Assembly (NCBI GenBank): GCA_045541115.1
Contig: JAZQIM010000011.1
Span: forward strand, 88,463 to 152,462
DNA from: Aphodoplasma sp045541115
GTDB lineage: Bacteria > Bacillota > Clostridia > UBA1381 > UMGS1253
Direction of reading: 5' to 3'
DNA length: 64,000 nucleotides
Within the stretch, counting starts at the first letter, position 1; each line of letters starts with the position of its first letter. Below, piece after piece: positions 23,427-34,300 of this stretch. The notes beneath the pieces are model-generated. The model had not been told where the DNA came from, did not search any database, and saw nothing but the letters and a program-made list of their open reading frames with translations. Both the position numbers and the translations under genes were made by a program.

Positions 23427-25958
23427 CTACATTAAATCTTCTGCGCTTACAAGCACGTTTCTCGGCTTACTTCCATCGGCGCCGCTTATTATTCCGCGGG
23501 CTTCCATCTGGTCAATAATACGTCCTGCTCTTGCGTATCCTACGCCGAGTCTGCGCTGTACCATCGAAGTAGATATCGACCCTGATGCGAGCGCTATTTC
23601 GATAGCTTTTGGCAAAAGCTCATCGCAGTCGGTATCGTCCGGCTCAATTTCTACCGTTGAGTTAATCTTTTCCTTGATGTCCTCGTCATATCTGGCCTCT
23701 GATGTATCCTTTATAAACTCAACAATCTTTTCGACCTCTTTATCAGATATAAATGCACCCTGAATTCGTGTAGGCTTCGATGCACCCATTGGCATAAAGA
23801 GCATATCGCCCTTGCCTAAAAGCTTTTCCGCTCCTGCCGCGTCAAGAATCGTACGGCTATCGATATGGCTCGATACTGCAAAGGCAATACGCGACGGAAT
23901 ATTTGCTTTAATAACGCCCGTAATAACGTTAACAGACGGACGCTGTGTTGCGATAAGAAGGTGCATTCCCGCCGCACGTGCCATCTGCGCAAGTCGGCAG
24001 ATTGAATCTTCAATTTCCTTTGGCGCAACCATCATCAAGTCTGAAAGCTCATCTATAATTATAACAATCTGCGGCAATTTTGCCTCGCCGTCAAGTTCAA
24101 GCACCTCATTATAACCATTTAAATCTCTAACGCCATTTTCTGCAAAAAGATTATATCGACGCGTCATTTCGCTCACTGCCCATCCGAGTGCACCGGCAGC
24201 TTTTTTCGGGTCTGTTACAACAGGTACCAAAAGATGCGGTATGCCGTTATATACGCCAAGCTCTACGACCTTCGGGTCAATCATAATCATTTTCACTTCG
24301 TTCGGGTCAGCTTTATATAAAATGCTCGTTATAATTGAGTTAATACATACAGACTTACCCGAACCTGTTGCACCGGCGATAAGTACATGGGGCATTTTCG
24401 CAATATCTCCAATGATTGCCTTGCCCGCAATATCCATTCCAAGCGCAACTGAAAGCTTCGATTTTGCTACCTTAAACTCATCCGATTCAATAACATCGCG
24501 CAATGCGACGCTTGTAATTTCCTTATTCGGCACTTCAATTCCGATTGCAGCCTTGCCCGGAATCGGCGCCTCTATTCTTACTGCCGCCGCTGCAAGATTA
24601 AGCGCTATATCATCAGATAAATTAGTTATCTTACTTACCTTTACGCCGACACTCGGCGCAAGTTCATATCTCGTAACCGTTGGTCCGCGACTTACCTGTA
24701 AAAGCTTTACATCTACACCAAAGCTCTTGAGTGTATCAACAAGCTTTACTGCTGTTTCGCGAAGTTCTTCACGTGAATCGATTCCACGCTTTGTTTTTCC
24801 TGCCGTCAAAAGCGAAGATGGCGGGAATTTGTATGGAATCGGGATCGCCTTCATATTATCATCAAGCTGCTCGCGCAGGTTTGCCTCTGCTTCGGCGCTT
24901 AATTTTTCTACACGCTTCGGCGCGCTGTTTTGCGCCGTATTTTCTATTTCGCCCGAAGCGGCAAAATCATCATTTTCATATGCCTGTGCTTTTGCACTGC
25001 CATCTGCATTATCATTGTCGCCACCAAGCAGTTCTGATGCACTTATAATTTCCTCTTCTTCAGGCTCTGCAATCTTTTTTGCAATAGCATCAAATACAGG
25101 TACATCTAAATCACCATCAATTGATGTAGCTACTGTATCAGAATCTTCCACCTCTGATGTACTCTTTTTCGATTTCTTTTTGCTTTTTTCTTTTATTTCT
25201 CCCGTTTCGATATCGACATCAATGGAGCGCTGACGCAGCGGTCTTAATCCCTCATCTACCGCAATAGCAGCCGACTTCACAGCCCCGCCGGCACGTTTTC
25301 CAAGCTCATACGAACGCTCGCTTTGTATTTCGCGGGCCTCGCGCTTTGCTCCGTTCCAGAAACCTGCAATAAGACGCAGTGGCGAAATCTTGAACAGAAA
25401 AATCATAAGGATAAGAGTTATTGTTATAAATATAATTGCACAAATCCAACGTCCGAGTGCCGATACCAGAGGATTTGCAATCATTGCACCAAATATGCCG
25501 CCACCTGCAGCCGTACGGTTAGCAAGCTCAAAAGCTTCAAACAAACTTTCATTTTGCGCATTAGTCCCAAATATCTGCCACATCACGCTAAAGCACAGCA
25601 TAATTACTATACAAAGCGAAAGCTTTATGTACATTCTGTTGTAATCGCGCCTTACCATAAGATATATAGCACAGCCTATTACAAATACAGGAACACTCAT
25701 CGCAGGAGAACCAAATAAGCCGACAAGCAAATAACGAAGCGCCTCTCCTACATATCCGGCATACGGCGTATACAGGCATACACCAAATAAAAGTCCTATC
25801 GCAATTATAACAATTCCCGATAATTCAAAATAACGCGGTTCATCATTATATGTATCTTTTTTTGCCAAGCGCACTGCCGTATTCTTTTTTGAAGGCGCAC
25901 TCTTTTTTGCCGCTCTATCCCGCCTTGTATTTTTTGGATTTGCCGCTTTTCGTGGCAT
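23427..25958 (-). CDS. spoIIIE: FtsK/SpoIIIE DNA translocase
   Basis: An ~843-residue membrane-anchored DNA pump that clears chromosome DNA from the division or sporulation septum. Four membrane helices (~40-175) are followed by a charged linker (~180-380), the alpha domain, the beta RecA domain (Walker A GATGSGKSVCINSI ~525, Walker B IVIIIDELSDLMM) and the C-terminal gamma winged helix (RRLGVGYARAGRIIDQMEARGIIS) that reads orienting sequences. ATG 25958 follows aagggggaa; the frame continues 13 codons upstream without a better site. FtsK and SpoIIIE cannot be told apart by sequence here, but the sporulating background favours SpoIIIE. Confidence 0.95.
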   Translation of the reverse strand: MPRKAANPKNTRRDRAAKKSAPSKKNTAVRLAKKDTYNDEPRYFELSGIVIIAIGLLFGVCLYTPYAGYVGEALRYLLVGLFGSPAMSVPVFVIGCAIYLMVRRDYNRMYIKLSLCIVIMLCFSVMWQIFGTNAQNESLFEAFELANRTAAGGGIFGAMIANPLVSALGRWICAIIFITITLILMIFLFKISPLRLIAGFWNGAKREAREIQSERSYELGKRAGGAVKSAAIAVDEGLRPLRQRSIDVDIETGEIKEKSKKKSKKSTSEVEDSDTVATSIDGDLDVPVFDAIAKKIAEPEEEEIISASELLGGDNDNADGSAKAQAYENDDFAASGEIENTAQNSAPKRVEKLSAEAEANLREQLDDNMKAIPIPYKFPPSSLLTAGKTKRGIDSREELRETAVKLVDTLKSFGVDVKLLQVSRGPTVTRYELAPSVGVKVSKITNLSDDIALNLAAAAVRIEAPIPGKAAIGIEVPNKEITSVALRDVIESDEFKVAKSKLSVALGMDIAGKAIIGDIAKMPHVLIAGATGSGKSVCINSIITSILYKADPNEVKMIMIDPKVVELGVYNGIPHLLVPVVTDPKKAAGALGWAVSEMTRRYNLFAENGVRDLNGYNEVLELDGEAKLPQIVIIIDELSDLMMVAPKEIEDSICRLAQMARAAGMHLLIATQRPSVNVITGVIKANIPSRIAFAVSSHIDSRTILDAAGAEKLLGKGDMLFMPMGASKPTRIQGAFISDKEVEKIVEFIKDTSEARYDEDIKEKINSTVEIEPDDTDCDELLPKAIEIALASGSISTSMVQRRLGVGYARAGRIIDQMEARGIISGADGSKPRNVLVSAEDLM

Positions 25959-26016
25959 CGCAATTCCCCCTTGGTATATTTCAAAATAGGCGCACATAAC
26001 TGCGCCACATCATTTT

Positions 26017-27462
26017 TTAGCGTTTGTAGCCATCTGTTTCTTTAATTTTAACAAACCACGATGATTTTTTTTCTCCCTCACTGCCGTCATCGTCATATGC
26101 CTCAAACAGCTTTTCGATTCCCTGCATCTTTTCTTCTTCGCTCAACGAATCAAATATCTTTGCATCATACGTCGGCTCTGTGAGAGTCGTTTCTTCGCTC
26201 GCACTGTATCTGCGAAGAATCTGGCGATAGCTTTTTAAATATCCGCCTTCAAACTCCATCTCTATCGCGCTATGGGCGTCAAATTCATCGCCAAAAACAA
26301 TCGGCACACCGTCATAGCTATAATCAAATGACGCCTTTAAATAATTCTGACTTTCCGTAAGATTACTTAAATATAACTGAAGTGAATCATTATTTATGAT
26401 TGTAGAGCACACCTTGCCGACAACTCCGGCTGCGCCCGATAATATCTGCGCCGTATTAGATGTTTGTGTTACTCCTTCAAGCGCCAGCCCTTTTCCGCCT
26501 TCTACCGTCGTATATGACAGCACGCCATTGGACGATATCTTAAGCGTATTTTTGCTTTGTACATAAATGACGTTTGCATCTGCATCAACATATTTTATGG
26601 CAGTCCTTGGATTGATTAAAAACGCCTTTAACAGCTTTTCTGTCATATTCATACTGATATCGATTTCGCCATCCTTGAGGACAGGGTTTGTCGAGTTTAT
26701 CACATTTCGCGAAACGCTTTCTTCATTTAAAATTAGATATGGCGCAAATATCGCCTCGCCTGCAATACCCGTCGGCACGTCTGCATTTATAAAAAATGAA
26801 AATCTCTTTTTCGGTGTTGCATCGGGTGCAAGTATTTTAAGGTTTTCGTTAAATACACTTTTGTCAAGATTCGTTGAAATCTTATAGAATTCACTTTTAC
26901 TCTCATCTGCAATATATACAGATACATCGCCTGCAAGAGTGTCCTCTGCCGTAATAATAAATCGTCTGACTGCTGATATATCCTGTACAACAGTCGGCTG
27001 TGCAGCACCAAAAATCTGCGAAAAGGTTGCCGTGTTGTAATCTATACCATAGTCAACATAAAAGCCTCTTGTAAACAGCGCCTTTCGCCATGCATCTTCA
27101 TCTACCTTCGTCATCTTCTTCGTATCAGTTGACATCGCATTAAGTATTGCATCTGAAACATAATCATTTATAACACTGTAGCTAGGCGATGTAGTGTCAA
27201 CAACAGTTATCGCATGGTCAAAATCACGCACCATGTATGCTGCAAGATATGTTGGCGATGCAATGCTTGTCCGAACGGCTTTATTTTCTTCTCCCATGCC
27301 AAAAATTCTTGCAAGCTTTGTCTGCGCAGAGTTAGAAATATTTACAAAAAAATTATAGCCCTCGGGCCATAATTCTTCGTTAAACCATATTTGACCTGTA
27401 AGCACAAGACTGCTTATGACCAAAGCAATCAACACGATGCTCTTTATTCTTTCCTTTTTCAT
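26017..27462 (-). CDS. YycH-like extracytoplasmic regulator-type protein
   Basis: A 481-residue protein with one N-terminal membrane anchor (IKSIVLIALVISSLVLTGQIWF, residues ~5-26) and a large extracytoplasmic part. The N-terminal wording SLVLTGQIWFNEELWPEGYNFF matches the YycH family, which in Bacilli tunes the WalK/WalR wall-stress kinase. No walK or walR is in this window, so the role is inferred by family only. ATG 27462 has a ggagg site; the frame extends 28 codons upstream through a palindrome and is not used. Confidence 0.7.
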   Translation of the reverse strand: MKKERIKSIVLIALVISSLVLTGQIWFNEELWPEGYNFFVNISNSAQTKLARIFGMGEENKAVRTSIASPTYLAAYMVRDFDHAITVVDTTSPSYSVINDYVSDAILNAMSTDTKKMTKVDEDAWRKALFTRGFYVDYGIDYNTATFSQIFGAAQPTVVQDISAVRRFIITAEDTLAGDVSVYIADESKSEFYKISTNLDKSVFNENLKILAPDATPKKRFSFFINADVPTGIAGEAIFAPYLILNEESVSRNVINSTNPVLKDGEIDISMNMTEKLLKAFLINPRTAIKYVDADANVIYVQSKNTLKISSNGVLSYTTVEGGKGLALEGVTQTSNTAQILSGAAGVVGKVCSTIINNDSLQLYLSNLTESQNYLKASFDYSYDGVPIVFGDEFDAHSAIEMEFEGGYLKSYRQILRRYSASEETTLTEPTYDAKIFDSLSEEEKMQGIEKLFEAYDDDGSEGEKKSSWFVKIKETDGYKR

Positions 27463-27501
27463 TGTGCGCCTCCCGCTGTTAAAAAAATCCTTTAACAGAC
27501 A

Positions 27502-27534
27502 CAAATATCGCAAATTAAAAATTTGCGATATTTG
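27502..27534 (-). terminator. Palindrome/terminator candidate between two exported-protein genes
   Basis: Perfect 14-base stem caaatatcgcaaat / atttgcgatatttg with a 5-base loop. On the minus strand a T-rich stretch follows only 14 bases later, so termination may be partial. Confidence 0.5.
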
Positions 27535-27570
27535 AGCTTTATTCACACACTTTGTTTTGAATAATCAATA

Positions 27571-28038
27571 TTAAAAGCTAAACATATCGCCTACCGAAAG
27601 CCCGTTAATCTTATCGAGCTGATTTCTCGAAAGGCGCGTAATGTCAATGTTTATAATCTGGCGTTCACTGTTATTTTCGGCATAAACTCTCATCTTATTG
27701 CCGCCCTCTACAAGCTCAATCGATACTACGTACACACCACTCGCACCGATTGTTCCGGTAAGAAGGTATCCACCCTGATAAACCTTATAAAAGTTTCCAT
27801 CATAATTGCTTTTTCTGTATATCGTTACTTCGACTCCGCTTCGTCCTGCTGCAGTAACTGTATATGTACGCTCCGAAGTAGTAGCACTAAGCGATGATGG
27901 CTTTTTGATATATATCAGTGAATTCGAATTGCCATAATCCCATGGTGAGAGCGAATATGGAGCTGCAAGTGCACAAGTCGTCGCAAAAATAGTCATCGCC
28001 AGAACAAGACAAACCGATGTTAAAAGCTTTCTTCTCAT
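27571..28038 (-). CDS. Small exported protein of unknown function
   Basis: A 155-residue protein with a clear signal peptide (KLLTSVCLVLAMTIFATTCALAA, cleavage probably after ALA). The mature part is rich in Tyr, Ser and beta-forming residues and has no cysteine; it may be a small beta-sandwich. I recognise no family. It lies between cdaR and the YycH-like gene on the same strand, in a run of envelope-related genes. Confidence 0.75.
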   Translation of the reverse strand: MRRKLLTSVCLVLAMTIFATTCALAAPYSLSPWDYGNSNSLIYIKKPSSLSATTSERTYTVTAAGRSGVEVTIYRKSNYDGNFYKVYQGGYLLTGTIGASGVYVVSIELVEGGNKMRVYAENNSERQIINIDITRLSRNQLDKINGLSVGDMFSF

Positions 28039-28182
28039 ATGACAAACCTCCTTTTTTAACTTCTTGTTATATTTCGTCGCAAAAAATTGCTGACATAATC
28101 TCCATCTACATTATACAATACTATTATTACAACTCTGTTACACACGCGTTAATTGCTCCTAACAATTAAAATCCCGCACCCG

Positions 28183-29388
28183 CTACTCTTTAGCGCTCAC
28201 TATGACAGCGATACTCTCTTCTCCAAGCACAAAAACGCCTTCAGGCAGGTGAAGATTAATCGGCAACACGTGCATTCCTTCGCCAAGAGATGAAACATCA
28301 ACGGTCGGCTTCGGCTCAAAGGACTCAATCAAGTTTTTTGCGCCCTGAAGCGTTACGCTCACAGGCAAGGACTGCGCTTCGTACTTTTTGCCGTTCTGGA
28401 CATTTTGGAAGCTCACAGATTCAATGATTATTGTCTTTGAAATCTTTTGTTCAATATTTATTGATACTTCAACCTGGCTTATATCAAACACATTTACAAA
28501 GCCTTCCGGTATGATAAGCTTTAAGGCGAGCTTTCTTCCCTGTGTAATATTTGACATATCTATCGGCTCTGTAACTATTTTTTCAATGTTATACACGGAC
28601 TCATCCTTGCTTCCAAGGCGCACACTGACCGGTAGTATCTCAACCGACGAAATCACATAATCGCTCATTATATTTGACACATAACCAAGCTCTATCGGAA
28701 TATCCTTCGTCTTATATACCGACGAAGTAACCGAAACAGTTTCTGTATCTGTATTTATATTGACATCGTTCGTGATATCCTTGCCATCCTTTGAAATAAT
28801 TTTATATTTCATGTTTTGTGTCTGTCCGTCATATACATCAGATACATCAACCGTAACAACTGCATTTGAAACAGCATCTATGGTCGATACCGGTCCCCAT
28901 ACAGATATCGTCTGTGGCGACGCTACTGCCTGTACGCTTGTTTTTTCATCTTTTGGGTTTCCTGTATATTTTATCTCAACCGGTATGCTTACTGTCTTAA
29001 GCTTTTCCACAACAACGTTGATTGTATATGGATTTTTATCTGAAATTGATACATCACTTATGGGAAGACGAGTTTCAACCGATACCTCGTATACGCCTTC
29101 GCGTATGTATGGAACGCTGATCGTTGCCGAAATATTGCTCGAGTCAATCTTTCCTATCGATAAACGGCGACCCTTCACCGTAACATCTACTGTCGGTATA
29201 CGGCCTTCCTTTTTGATCGTGAGGCCCGCTCTTTCAAGTTCCGAAAGATTTGTGCATGATATCTGTACATCATTAACTACTTTCGTACTTTGCGGATTCT
29301 GGTTATAAACAACGAATGCCCACAAAAATATTGCTATAAGGACAGAGTATATCTTGAAGGCGGTTTCACTTACAAAAGCTTTTTTCAT
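28183..29388 (-). CDS. cdaR: CdaR (YbbR-domain) regulator of diadenylate cyclase
   Basis: A 401-residue protein with an N-terminal membrane helix (FKIYSVLIAIFLWAFVVY) and about four YbbR repeats outside the membrane, each with a hydrophobic beta pattern such as VDVTVKGRRLSIGKI and VSVWGPVSTIDAV-like segments. CdaR binds and modulates CdaA in the membrane. The gene overlaps cdaA by 4 bases, the usual coupling. Unlike the Bacillus operon, no glmM follows. Confidence 0.9.
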   Translation of the reverse strand: MKKAFVSETAFKIYSVLIAIFLWAFVVYNQNPQSTKVVNDVQISCTNLSELERAGLTIKKEGRIPTVDVTVKGRRLSIGKIDSSNISATISVPYIREGVYEVSVETRLPISDVSISDKNPYTINVVVEKLKTVSIPVEIKYTGNPKDEKTSVQAVASPQTISVWGPVSTIDAVSNAVVTVDVSDVYDGQTQNMKYKIISKDGKDITNDVNINTDTETVSVTSSVYKTKDIPIELGYVSNIMSDYVISSVEILPVSVRLGSKDESVYNIEKIVTEPIDMSNITQGRKLALKLIIPEGFVNVFDISQVEVSINIEQKISKTIIIESVSFQNVQNGKKYEAQSLPVSVTLQGAKNLIESFEPKPTVDVSSLGEGMHVLPINLHLPEGVFVLGEESIAVIVSAKE

Positions 29389-30239
29389 TTCGTCGCCCCC
29401 TTCCAGAAGGTAATCTTCTCTTTATCAATTATCTTCGCATCTGCCTGCATCGTTTTTGCAAGTGCCTTTTTGAGAGAATCAACTGTAAGATTTCTCGTAA
29501 GGCCGCCATTTAGTGCAAGCGATATTTTGCCTGTTTCCTCGCTTACTACGATTGCAACCGCATCGGAGTTTTCCGAAATTCCGATTGCAGCGCGATGTCT
29601 CGTGCCGAGCTCTTTTGATAAGTCGTTATTATGTGTCAGCGGCAAAAAACATCCCGCCGCTAAAATTTTATTTGAGCCTATAATGACCGCACCATCATGA
29701 AGCGGCGTATTTGGAACAAATATATTTACTAAAAGCTCCGCGCTTATTGCGGAATTTATTATCGTGCCTGTCTTTGTAACGTCTCCGAGGCGTGTTATTC
29801 TTTCCATACATATAAGCGCGCCCACCTTGTTTTTTGCAAGGTTGTCTACCGCACGCACAATTTCATCAATGTTTTTTTCAAGTGTTTCCTCGCGTGTATT
29901 AAAACTAAAAATTCTGCCTGCTGCTCCACGTCCCACTCTCTCAAGTCCGCTTCGTAGTTCCGGCTGAAACAATATAAGTAGCGCAAAAAAGCCGAGCTGC
30001 ATTGTATTTTCAAGTATGTACTGCATTGTATTTAGCCCAAGCCATGAGCTCAGTTGCAACATAATAACAAGTATCATTATGCCCTTTACAAGCTGTCCTG
30101 CACGCGTTTCCCGGACAAGTCTAAATGCCTGATAAACAATAACAGCTACAATAGTAATATCAACAATATCAGCAAAACGAACGGTTGACATAAACCGTAC
30201 AAAGCCTTGCATAAATTCACTTAAAAATTCGCCAATCAT
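29385..30239 (-). CDS. cdaA: Diadenylate cyclase CdaA
   Basis: A ~284-residue membrane enzyme that joins two ATP to cyclic di-AMP, the messenger for potassium balance and wall integrity. Three N-terminal helices (~15-85) precede the DAC domain with DGA (PLHDGAVIIG) and RHR (LGTRHRAAIG) active-site motifs. ATG 30239 follows caggggg; an ATG 18 bases upstream lies before that site. It is the first gene of a leftward run cdaA-cdaR-exported protein. Confidence 0.95.
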   Translation of the reverse strand: MIGEFLSEFMQGFVRFMSTVRFADIVDITIVAVIVYQAFRLVRETRAGQLVKGIMILVIMLQLSSWLGLNTMQYILENTMQLGFFALLILFQPELRSGLERVGRGAAGRIFSFNTREETLEKNIDEIVRAVDNLAKNKVGALICMERITRLGDVTKTGTIINSAISAELLVNIFVPNTPLHDGAVIIGSNKILAAGCFLPLTHNNDLSKELGTRHRAAIGISENSDAVAIVVSEETGKISLALNGGLTRNLTVDSLKKALAKTMQADAKIIDKEKITFWKGATK

Positions 30240-30362
30240 TATTGCGCCCCCTGACATCGAAAAAGGTTACAGTTATCATAATTATATTATACAACGATTT
30301 TTACCTCATTACCAGTGTTTTTTTATTTTTAGCGCAAAAAAGTTTTTTACATTAAAATCCCC

Positions 30363-30391
30363 TTGCACAAACAGGTGTTTTGTAGTACAAT
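30363..30391 (+). promoter_or_regulatory. Promoter of the pyridoxal kinase gene
   Basis: TTGCAC (30363-30368), 17 bases, TACAAT (30386-30391). Confidence 0.55.
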
Positions 30392-30440
30392 TATACTGTA
30401 TAATTATGATTGTAAATACATAAGATGGGAAGTTATGTTT

Positions 30441-31310
30441 ATGGAAAAAAATATTATTCCGCGAATAGCTGCGATACACGATATGTCGGGTTTTGGAAGA
30501 TGTTCTTTGTCGGTTATAATACCGATTCTTTCCTCTATGGGAATGCAGGTTTGTCCGCTCCCCACCGCAGTTTTATCGACTCATACGGGCGGCTTTGAAG
30601 GATATACCTTTATTGACCTTACAGATACGATGAAATCATATTATGAGCATTGGAAGTCGCTGAAAATAGATTTTGACTGCATATATTCGGGTTTTCTCGG
30701 CTCAAGCAAGCAAATCGATATTATAATGTCCTTCATCAAGGACTTTGCGCATAAAAATACGCTCGTTGTTGTCGACCCGGTTTTTGCTGACAACGGAAAA
30801 CTATACGATACTTTTGAGCCCGATTTTATTTTACATATGAAAAGGCTCGTTTCAAAGGCTCATATAATAACACCAAACATTACGGAAGCCGCGTTTTTGC
30901 TCGGGCAGGAGCAAAAGGATTCATACAGCCGCGACGACGTAAAAAAGATGCTTGAATCCCTTGGAAAAATCGGTCCGCACACTTCAATTATAACAAGCGT
31001 GCCGATGGACGATTGCGAAAAATGTGTTGTTGCATACAGCAAAGAAGACGGTCGCTTCTGGAGAGTGGCATGCGACTATGTCCCCGCCGAATACCCCGGA
31101 ACAGGCGATATATTTACGAGCGTTCTCACAGGTGCTCTTTTAGAAGGCGACAGCCTTCCGATTGCAATTGACCGCTCTGTACAGTTCGTTTCTATGGCAA
31201 TACGCACGACGTTTGGATATAATACTGCCGTACGTGAAGGCGTAATACTTGAGCGTATATTAAACACACTTTCAAAGCCATTCGAACAAATAAATTATGA
31301 ACTTTTGTAA
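30441..31310 (+). CDS. pdxY: Pyridoxal/pyridoxamine kinase
   Basis: A 289-residue ribokinase-fold enzyme that phosphorylates pyridoxal-type vitamers in B6 salvage. Family marks: HDMSGFGRCSL near the start, LPTAVLSTHTGGFEG (~40-55), VVDPVFADNGKLY (~115) and the anion-hole motif GTGDIFTSVLTGALLEG (~225) with catalytic Asp. ATG 30441 is preferred, 8 bases after gggaag; an ATG at 30435 is too close. It could also accept hydroxymethylpyrimidine, but the overall pattern favours PdxK/PdxY. A glycosyltransferase gene follows 33 bases later. Confidence 0.88.
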   Translation: MEKNIIPRIAAIHDMSGFGRCSLSVIIPILSSMGMQVCPLPTAVLSTHTGGFEGYTFIDLTDTMKSYYEHWKSLKIDFDCIYSGFLGSSKQIDIIMSFIKDFAHKNTLVVVDPVFADNGKLYDTFEPDFILHMKRLVSKAHIITPNITEAAFLLGQEQKDSYSRDDVKKMLESLGKIGPHTSIITSVPMDDCEKCVVAYSKEDGRFWRVACDYVPAEYPGTGDIFTSVLTGALLEGDSLPIAIDRSVQFVSMAIRTTFGYNTAVREGVILERILNTLSKPFEQINYELL

Positions 31311-31343
31311 TTATCATTATTAAATTTATAAGGCGGTGTATTT

Positions 31344-34300
31344 ATGCTGGCAATTTATCTTTCAGCAATAGGTTATGCATTACTGTTTGCGCTTGTATAT
31401 CATTCTTTTTGTAAGCCTGCTTTGGCAAAGCCGCAGCAGCCAACAAAGAAACTATATCCTGTTTTAATAATCCTTTTATGTGCATTTGCAGTGCGCATTA
31501 TTCTTGCTGCAAATAATATCTATCATAAAACCGATATTACGTGCTTTAAAGCATGGGCAGAGATGGCGTTTAAAGATGGACTTAACAGCTTTTACACATC
31601 TGACGCCTTTACGGATTATCCGCCCGGATATATTTACGTTTTGTATCTGATTGGTGCGCTTCGTTATGCATTTAACCTTGCCTACGATTCAGTGCTTTAT
31701 ACTGTACTAATTAAACTGCCCGCAATAATATGCGACCTTATAACAGGCTTTGTTTTATACAAGCTGCTCGTTAAGCGCACAGGCTCAAAAATTGCCTGCA
31801 GTCTGTCTTTTCTGTATCTATTTAACCCCGCAGTTATAATAAACAGTGCCGTTTGGGGACAGGTTGACAGTATATACACGCTTTTTGTAGTCGCATTTAT
31901 ATACTACATATCCGAAAAAAAGCTTCTGCACGCTTGTATTTTCTATACAATCGGTTTTCTTATAAAACCGCAGACAGTTATATTTACACCCGTACTTCTT
32001 GTGTATTTATATCAGATTCTGTTTATGGGCCCGAATTTAAGCGAATCACGAAAAGAATCGATTAAACAAATTGCCATAAGTATAGTTACTTGTATTGTTC
32101 TGCTTTTCGTTTCATTTATCCCATTTACACAGAATTTCGATTTTATGCCCATAATAAAACAATACATCGCGACACTTTCATCGTATCCGTACGCATCGGT
32201 TAACGCTTACAACTTCTTTGCGCTGTTTGGCGGCATATGGCGCGATGTAAATCAGATGTTTCTGCTTTTGCCATACTCTGCGTGGTCAAACGTCGTAATC
32301 GTTTTAATCGTTTTTGTTTGCATATACTTCTTTATAAAACGCGGCGGAAATGTAAATCTGTTTATGCTTGGCGCATTTATAATTACGATGATGTTCACTT
32401 TTGCGGCAAAAATGCACGAACGCTATGTGTTTGCGGCAATAATTCTTCTTTTTATGGCATTTTCTCAAAAGAAGGATGTGCGCATACTTTTCGCAGCCGC
32501 TTTTTTAAGTATCGGTCAGTTCCTTAATACTGCTATGGTGCTTTATCAAGACGTCATGTTCTCTACTACTGCACCGCCTGCAGGCGCATATGTGCCGATT
32601 GTATCTCTTATAAACATCGCGGCATTTATCCTGCTTTCTTATGTGATGGTTACACAAAGAGAAAGCGTTATAAAAACAGCAGAAGAGAAAGTAAAAAAGA
32701 AGATACAAAAAGAATCAACGCCTTTTGAGTATATGCGCTCCGAAAAGAAGATGCAAATCACTCGCATCGATGCAATTATTATGGCAGCAGTTACTCTTAT
32801 ATACAGTGTCGTTGCTTTTATAAACTTAGGCGATATGAAAGCTCCCGAAACGCTATGGACAAGCGAGCATGTCGGCGAAGGCATATATGTCGAATTTGAA
32901 AACACGCCAAATATTTCTTCTGTAAAGTGGTTTACGGGCCCATACGAAGAGAAAGATGTCCTTTTGCTTATAACTACCGAGGATGATTCTGTTATAGAAG
33001 CAAAGCAAACCTTAGATTCAGTATTTTGCTGGCACGAATTTAGCGTTGGCATGAATGTAAAGAATGTGCAGGTAATATCTCTTACCCCGAAAGCCGCGAT
33101 TTTTGAGCTTGCGTTTGTAGACGAAAATAACGCTGTGATTGCTCCGTCAAACATATCACCTATACAAATCGACCGCGGCATCAATCTCCTTTTTGATGAA
33201 CAAGATACCGTTCCTGCCGTTTTCTCCTATAAAAACGGAACATATTTTGACGAAATATACCATGCAAGAACGGCATATGAACATATACATGGCTTAAAAG
33301 CATACGAAAACACCCACCCGCCGCTCGGCAAAATACTTATAGCGCGCGGCATACTCATTTTTGGCATGAATCCGTTTGGCTGGCGCTTTGTAGGAACGCT
33401 CTTTGGCGCTTTGATGCTTCCATGCATTTACCTTTTTGCTAAAAAGCTTTTCAAAAAAACAAGCGTGGCATTTGCAGCAATTATGCTTATGGCAACAGAC
33501 TTTATGCACTTTGCGCAGACTAGAATTGCAACCATTGACGTGTATATCGTATTCTTTATTATACTTATGTATTATTTTATGTACGATTATACAACGAAAA
33601 GCTTTTATGATACACCTTTTAAAAAGACGCTTATTCCGCTTGCGCTTTGTGGCGTAAGTATGGGACTTGGCATCGCGACAAAATGGACTGGTGTATACGC
33701 CGCAATCGGACTTGCGATAATGTTTTTTATATCCTTTGGAAGACGGATTTATGAATATAAAAAGATAATGAGTGATCCGCGAACGACAAAAGAACAGAAA
33801 AGAGCTGTTGCACCTTGCAAAAGATACTGTACCCATACAATTTTATGGTGCATACTATTCTTCGTTATCGTTCCGATAATTATATATATTCTTTCGTATA
33901 TACCATATCTTCGTGCGCCGGGCATGAATGGGATTTCAAGCGTAATAGATAATCAGTTTACTATGTTTTCATACCACTCACAACTTAAGGAAACTCACCC
34001 ATTCTCATCGAGCTGGTTCCAGTGGCCTGTCATTACCCGCCCGATTTGGTATTATAGTGGCAATATAACAGAAACAACGCGCGAAACTATCGTTTCTCTC
34101 GGCAATCCGTTCGTTTGGTGGATTGGAATCGGCGCGCTTGCATACTGCATTTATAAGATGCTTAAAAACAAGAGCTATAACGCACTGTTTCTTATAGTGG
34201 CATGGCTTGCACAGTATCTGCCGTGGGTAGGCGTTTCAAGAGTTGTATTTATCTATCACTACTTTACATGCGTACCATTTGTAGTGCTTATGATTTGCTA

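Noticed and set aside
24241..25233. A 330-codon open frame opposite spoIIIE.
   Set aside because: It is antisense to the conserved translocase and consists of low-complexity Ser/Ala/Ile stretches mirroring its codons.
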